Source of the DNA: an uncultured Flavobacteriales bacterium
GTDB taxonomy: Bacteria > Bacteroidota > Bacteroidia > Flavobacteriales > Crocinitomicaceae
Reading direction: 5' to 3'
DNA length: 10,174 nt
Assembly: GCA_946886545.1 (NCBI GenBank)
Contig: CAMPIU010000064.1
Coordinates: 1 to 10,174, forward strand
The notes beneath the pieces were generated by a model. The model was given only the letters and a program-made list of their open reading frames with translations. It had not been told where the DNA came from and did not search any database. Shown here in pieces: positions 7,344 to 10,174 of this stretch. The position numbers and the translations under genes are program-made. Every line of letters starts with the position of its first letter. The stretch's first letter is position 1.

Positions 7344-7363
7344 GGATAAGTGTACACTTATCC
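7344..7363. promoter_or_regulatory. Perfect 20-bp palindrome upstream of priA, possible operator
   Basis: The half-site GGATAAGTGT (7344-7353) is followed directly by its exact reverse complement (7354-7363), with no spacer. It lies 94 bases upstream of the priA ATG and 38 bases after the preceding terminator tail. There is no T-tract after it, and a hairpin would have to open its centre to form a loop, so a DNA site for a dimeric regulator is more likely than a terminator. I do not recognise the motif as a known operator. Confidence 0.45.
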
Positions 7364-7445
7364 TTCCTTTACCCTGGTAATTAATTATTCTGTTTTAAGT
7401 TGATCTAATGAGCGGACAAAAAGTCCTTTTTTGTTTTTAGTTCAC

Positions 7446-7453
7446 TAAATTTG
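7446..7453 (+). promoter_or_regulatory. Candidate -7 promoter element at the priA start
   Basis: TAAATTTG is an exact TAnnTTTG match ending four bases before the priA ATG. The nearest TTTG (7430-7433) is only 12 bases upstream, too close for a normal -33 element. If real, the transcript would have almost no leader; otherwise it is a chance match in A/T-rich DNA. Confidence 0.25.
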
Positions 7454-7457
7454 TTTC

Positions 7458-9941
7458 ATGAGCGAGCGCATTACTCTTTTCGTTGATGTTATCTTACCTA
7501 TTCCATTAAGCCAGGAATTTACTTACCGGGTTCCTTTTGAAATGAACGACCATATACAAGAGTACCTCCGGGTCATCGTTCCATTTGGAAGGGGAAAGCT
7601 TTACACCGGAATCATCACGAAAATCCACCAGGAAGCTCCAAAGCTCTACCAGGCCAAATACATTGAACATATTCTCGACGAAACACCTCTTATTACCAAG
7701 AAGCAATTTGCTTTCTGGAAATGGATGTCCCAATACTACATGGCTCCGATCGGGGATGTAATGAACGCCGCACTTCCGGCCAATTTTAAATTGGCAAGTG
7801 AAACCAAAATTGTTATTCACCCGGATTTTGATGCAGCAAATACACAATTAAACGACAGGGAATATCTGGTAGTTGAAGCTCTGGAATTTAAGGAAACCCT
7901 GGACTTAAAAGAAATTTCCGAAATAATCGGAATCAAAACGATCCAGCCACTCATTAAAACTTTACTGGAGAAGAACATTGTATTGACGCTGGAAGAAGTT
8001 TCAAATAAGTTCTCACCTAAAACCGGGTTGTTTGTCGTTCTTCATGAAAACTACAGGTCGGACAATATTCTAAACGAGTTATTTGAGCAGCTAGCACAGA
8101 AAAAGACTACTCAAAAACAAGAACAAGTTCTCTTGAAAATTTTGCAATTAGGTGGCTTTCATTCCGGTAATGTGACTCCTATTCTTCGAAAATCGTTGGA
8201 AGACCAAGGCTGTTCTTTATCCGCAATAAATACATTGGAAAAGCAAGGTGTTTTGCGAATTGAGCGCTTGGAAATCTCCCGGATCAATTCTTTGGATCAA
8301 AGTAAATTCACCTTTCCGGTACTCAGTGCTGCACAATCCGTTGCCCTCAATGAAATAGAGATCAATTTCCTTGAAAAAGATACGGTGCTGCTCCAGGGGA
8401 TTACCGGTTCCGGAAAAACAGAAATTTACATCGAGTTGATTCGAAAAGTTCTGGACCAGGGAAAACAAGTTTTGTTTCTTGTTCCTGAAATTGCCCTGAC
8501 AACTCAGTTAATCCAGCGTTTATCTGCTTACTTTGGAGAAAAGATTGGTGTTTATCATTCGAAATTCAATTCCAATGAGCGTGTAGAAATCTGGAATAAG
8601 GTTCTTCAGAATGATCCCAAACAATTCAGGTTGGTTGTAGGCGCGCGTTCTTCGATATTCCTGCCTTTTCAGGACCTTGGGTTGGTAATTGTAGATGAAG
8701 AACATGAATCTTCTTATAAACAACATGATCCATCACCCAGATACAATGCCCGGGATATGGCCATTGTGTTAGCTCATTTTTTCAAAACCAAAACGCTTTT
8801 AGGTTCGGCAACCCCTTCCATAGAAACCTTTCAAAATACACGAGACAATAAGTACGGACATGTCTTACTGACCGAGCGCTTCTCACAAGTCCAGCTTCCG
8901 GAAATCTTATGTGCGGATATGAAGGAAGAGCGCAGACAGAAAAGTATGAACGGTCATTTTTCCAAATTCTTATTGGAAAATATCATCGAAACTTTAAAAA
9001 ACCAGGAACAAGTCATTCTTTTTCAAAACAGAAGAGGCTATACTCCTATCTGGACTTGCGAAATTTGTGGTTTCAGCCCGAATTGTATCAATTGCGACAC
9101 AACGTTAAACTATCACAAGCATTCCAATTTATTAAAGTGCCATCATTGCAGTTATCAAACACCTCCAATCGGGACTTGTCCGGCTTGCGGAAGTAACCGG
9201 TTAAAAATGCTGGGATTCGGAACGGAGAAAATTGAAGATGACCTATCCTTAATTCTTCCCGACATCCACATTGGAAGAATGGATTTGGATACCACCCGGA
9301 ATAAGAATAGTCATTTGGAACTGATCCAGGCGTTTGAAAATCGTGAAATCGATGTTTTAATAGGAACTCAAATGGTGGCAAAAGGTCTTGACTTTGATCA
9401 CGTAGGTCTTGTTGGAATCCTTGATGCCGATTTAATGCTGAATAAAACCGATTTCAGAGCATTTGAACGTGCTTTTCAATTAATGACTCAGGTTGCAGGA
9501 AGATCCGGCAGGAGAAACAAACGTGGAAAGGTAATTATCCAAACCGGAAATCCGGACCATTGGGTCATTCAAAAAGTGATGGAGCACGATTATGATTCGT
9601 TTGCTGTCAATGAAATTGTTGAGCGGAGAAATTATCATTATCCTCCATTCTATAAATTGATCCGCTTTACCTTCAAGCACCGGGATCGAGATTTGGTAGA
9701 AGCAGGTGCGCTTCATTTCAGTAAATTATTGAAAGAGCAATTTCATGAACGAGTTTTAGGACCCGAATCCCCGGTTATTGCGAGGATTCAGAACCTATAT
9801 CTCAAAGAAATCATTTTAAAAATTGAGCATGATGCTCCACAAAAGAAAGTAAAGGAACGCTTACATGAGCTGACGGATCAATTTTTCAGCGTTCCCCATT
9901 TTAAACCTATTCGACTAATAGCTGATGTAGATCCCGCTTAA
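7458..9941 (+). CDS. priA: Primosomal replication-restart helicase PriA
   Basis: PriA recognises stalled or recombination-derived forks, unwinds the lagging arm with 3'-5' polarity and loads the replicative helicase. The 827-residue protein has the full order of domains. A fork 3'-end-binding domain occupies about 5-105 ([20 protein letters not shown]) and a winged-helix region follows to about 260. Helicase lobe 1 has Walker A GITGSGKT at 314-321 (Lys320), Walker B/motif II DEEH at 413-416 and GSATPS at 449-454. Lobe 2 holds the zinc module, with eight cysteines in four pairs (534/537, 543/546, 561/564, 574/577), then [12 protein letters not shown] (motif V, 636-647) and QVAGRSGR (motif VI, 678-685). 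A C-terminal domain runs from about 710 to the end. It is longer than the 732-residue E. coli protein but of the size usual in Bacteroidetes. All key residues are intact. The ATG at 7458 fits the conserved N-terminus. The stop shares TTAA with the convergent sigma gene. Confidence 0.97.
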   Translation: MSERITLFVDVILPIPLSQEFTYRVPFEMNDHIQEYLRVIVPFGRGKLYTGIITKIHQEAPKLYQAKYIEHILDETPLITKKQFAFWKWMSQYYMAPIGDVMNAALPANFKLASETKIVIHPDFDAANTQLNDREYLVVEALEFKETLDLKEISEIIGIKTIQPLIKTLLEKNIVLTLEEVSNKFSPKTGLFVVLHENYRSDNILNELFEQLAQKKTTQKQEQVLLKILQLGGFHSGNVTPILRKSLEDQGCSLSAINTLEKQGVLRIERLEISRINSLDQSKFTFPVLSAAQSVALNEIEINFLEKDTVLLQGITGSGKTEIYIELIRKVLDQGKQVLFLVPEIALTTQLIQRLSAYFGEKIGVYHSKFNSNERVEIWNKVLQNDPKQFRLVVGARSSIFLPFQDLGLVIVDEEHESSYKQHDPSPRYNARDMAIVLAHFFKTKTLLGSATPSIETFQNTRDNKYGHVLLTERFSQVQLPEILCADMKEERRQKSMNGHFSKFLLENIIETLKNQEQVILFQNRRGYTPIWTCEICGFSPNCINCDTTLNYHKHSNLLKCHHCSYQTPPIGTCPACGSNRLKMLGFGTEKIEDDLSLILPDIHIGRMDLDTTRNKNSHLELIQAFENREIDVLIGTQMVAKGLDFDHVGLVGILDADLMLNKTDFRAFERAFQLMTQVAGRSGRRNKRGKVIIQTGNPDHWVIQKVMEHDYDSFAVNEIVERRNYHYPPFYKLIRFTFKHRDRDLVEAGALHFSKLLKEQFHERVLGPESPVIARIQNLYLKEIILKIEHDAPQKKVKERLHELTDQFFSVPHFKPIRLIADVDPA

Positions 9942-10174
9942 CCAAGGTATGATTTAAGCATCCGGCTTCGGGATGTGTGCTTCAAGCGTCGAATCGCTTT
10001 TTCTTTTATTTGTCTAACTCTCTCTCTTGTCAGATCGAATAAATCTCCGATCTCTTCCAATGTAAGAGGGTGCTTTCCGTTTAATCCGTAATAGAGTCGA
10101 ACCACATCCCCTTCCCTTCCTGATAAGGAAGATAGCGAGCGTTCAATTTCTTTTCGCAAGGACTCTTTCGTCAA
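9938..10174 (-). CDS. rpoD: Primary sigma factor RpoD/SigA, C-terminal fragment (5' end beyond window)
   Basis: Only the last 78 codons are in the window; the gene runs off the right edge, and the TTG at the edge is an internal Leu codon rather than a start. The fragment is sigma region 4. A helical segment ([20 protein letters not shown]) leads into the conserved [16 protein letters not shown], then the -35/-33 recognition helix-turn-helix [20 protein letters not shown] and the region 4.2 end [21 protein letters not shown]. The short ending after RRLKHTSRS is typical of the Bacteroidetes primary sigma factor (SigA), which directs RNA polymerase to TTTG/TAnnTTTG promoters, consistent with the elements seen here. 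An alternative group 2 sigma cannot be excluded from region 4 alone. Confidence 0.9.
   Translation of the reverse strand: MTKESLRKEIERSLSSLSGREGDVVRLYYGLNGKHPLTLEEIGDLFDLTRERVRQIKEKAIRRLKHTSRSRMLKSYLG

Noticed and set aside
7506..7847. 113-codon open frame on the minus strand inside priA
   Set aside because: It lies fully opposite conserved PriA N-terminal coding sequence, has no recognisable domain and no start signal; it is a shadow of priA.
1..10174. Defence island, phage, integrative element or novel multi-gene system
   Set aside because: No integrase, transposase, nuclease, toxin-antitoxin pair, CRISPR repeats or tRNA attachment site is visible; the genes are housekeeping or common envelope proteins.

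Overview
The window looks like a chromosomal segment of a Bacteroidetes (Bacteroidota) bacterium, probably of the Flavobacteriales (a Fluviicola/Crocinitomicaceae-like genome would fit, but that level is inference). The evidence is a protein with a type IX secretion (T9SS) C-terminal sorting domain, a lipoprotein with an acidic tail right after its lipobox cysteine, a primary-sigma C-terminus of the kind typical of this phylum, TAnnTTTG-type -7 promoter elements, A/T-rich start regions without Shine-Dalgarno sequences, and moderately AT-rich DNA. There are seven genes, six complete and one cut by the right edge. I see no tRNA, rRNA, CRISPR array, transposon or phage gene.

Layout. Positions 16-52 hold a strong, symmetrical terminator hairpin that closes a gene lying left of the window. 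At 205-1248 (+) is a secreted, cysteine-rich protein with a T9SS sorting domain. It converges on a THUMP-domain RNA methyltransferase (1245-2393, -); the two genes share one TTAA as their stop codons. Divergent from the methyltransferase is a patatin-like phospholipase fused to an outer-membrane beta-barrel (2476-4800, +; type Vd autotransporter/PlpD-like layout). A two-domain VOC (glyoxalase/dioxygenase fold) protein follows (4952-6019, +), then a probable DUF4249-like lipoprotein (6098-7249, +) ending in a clear intrinsic terminator (7270-7299). A 208-base gap with a perfect 20-bp palindrome precedes priA, the replication-restart helicase (7458-9941, +). priA converges on the 3' end of the primary sigma factor gene (9938-10174, -), again with stop codons shared in a single TTAA.

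How the genes relate. This is mostly a housekeeping neighbourhood (rRNA methylation, replication restart, primary sigma factor) interspersed with cell-envelope and secreted proteins. No pathway obviously links the genes, and no defence or mobile system is visible. The features most worth a second look are the two convergent gene pairs sharing a TTAA stop with no terminator between them, the perfect palindrome ahead of priA, the unassigned Cys-rich secreted domain, and the partly degraded metal site of the VOC protein.
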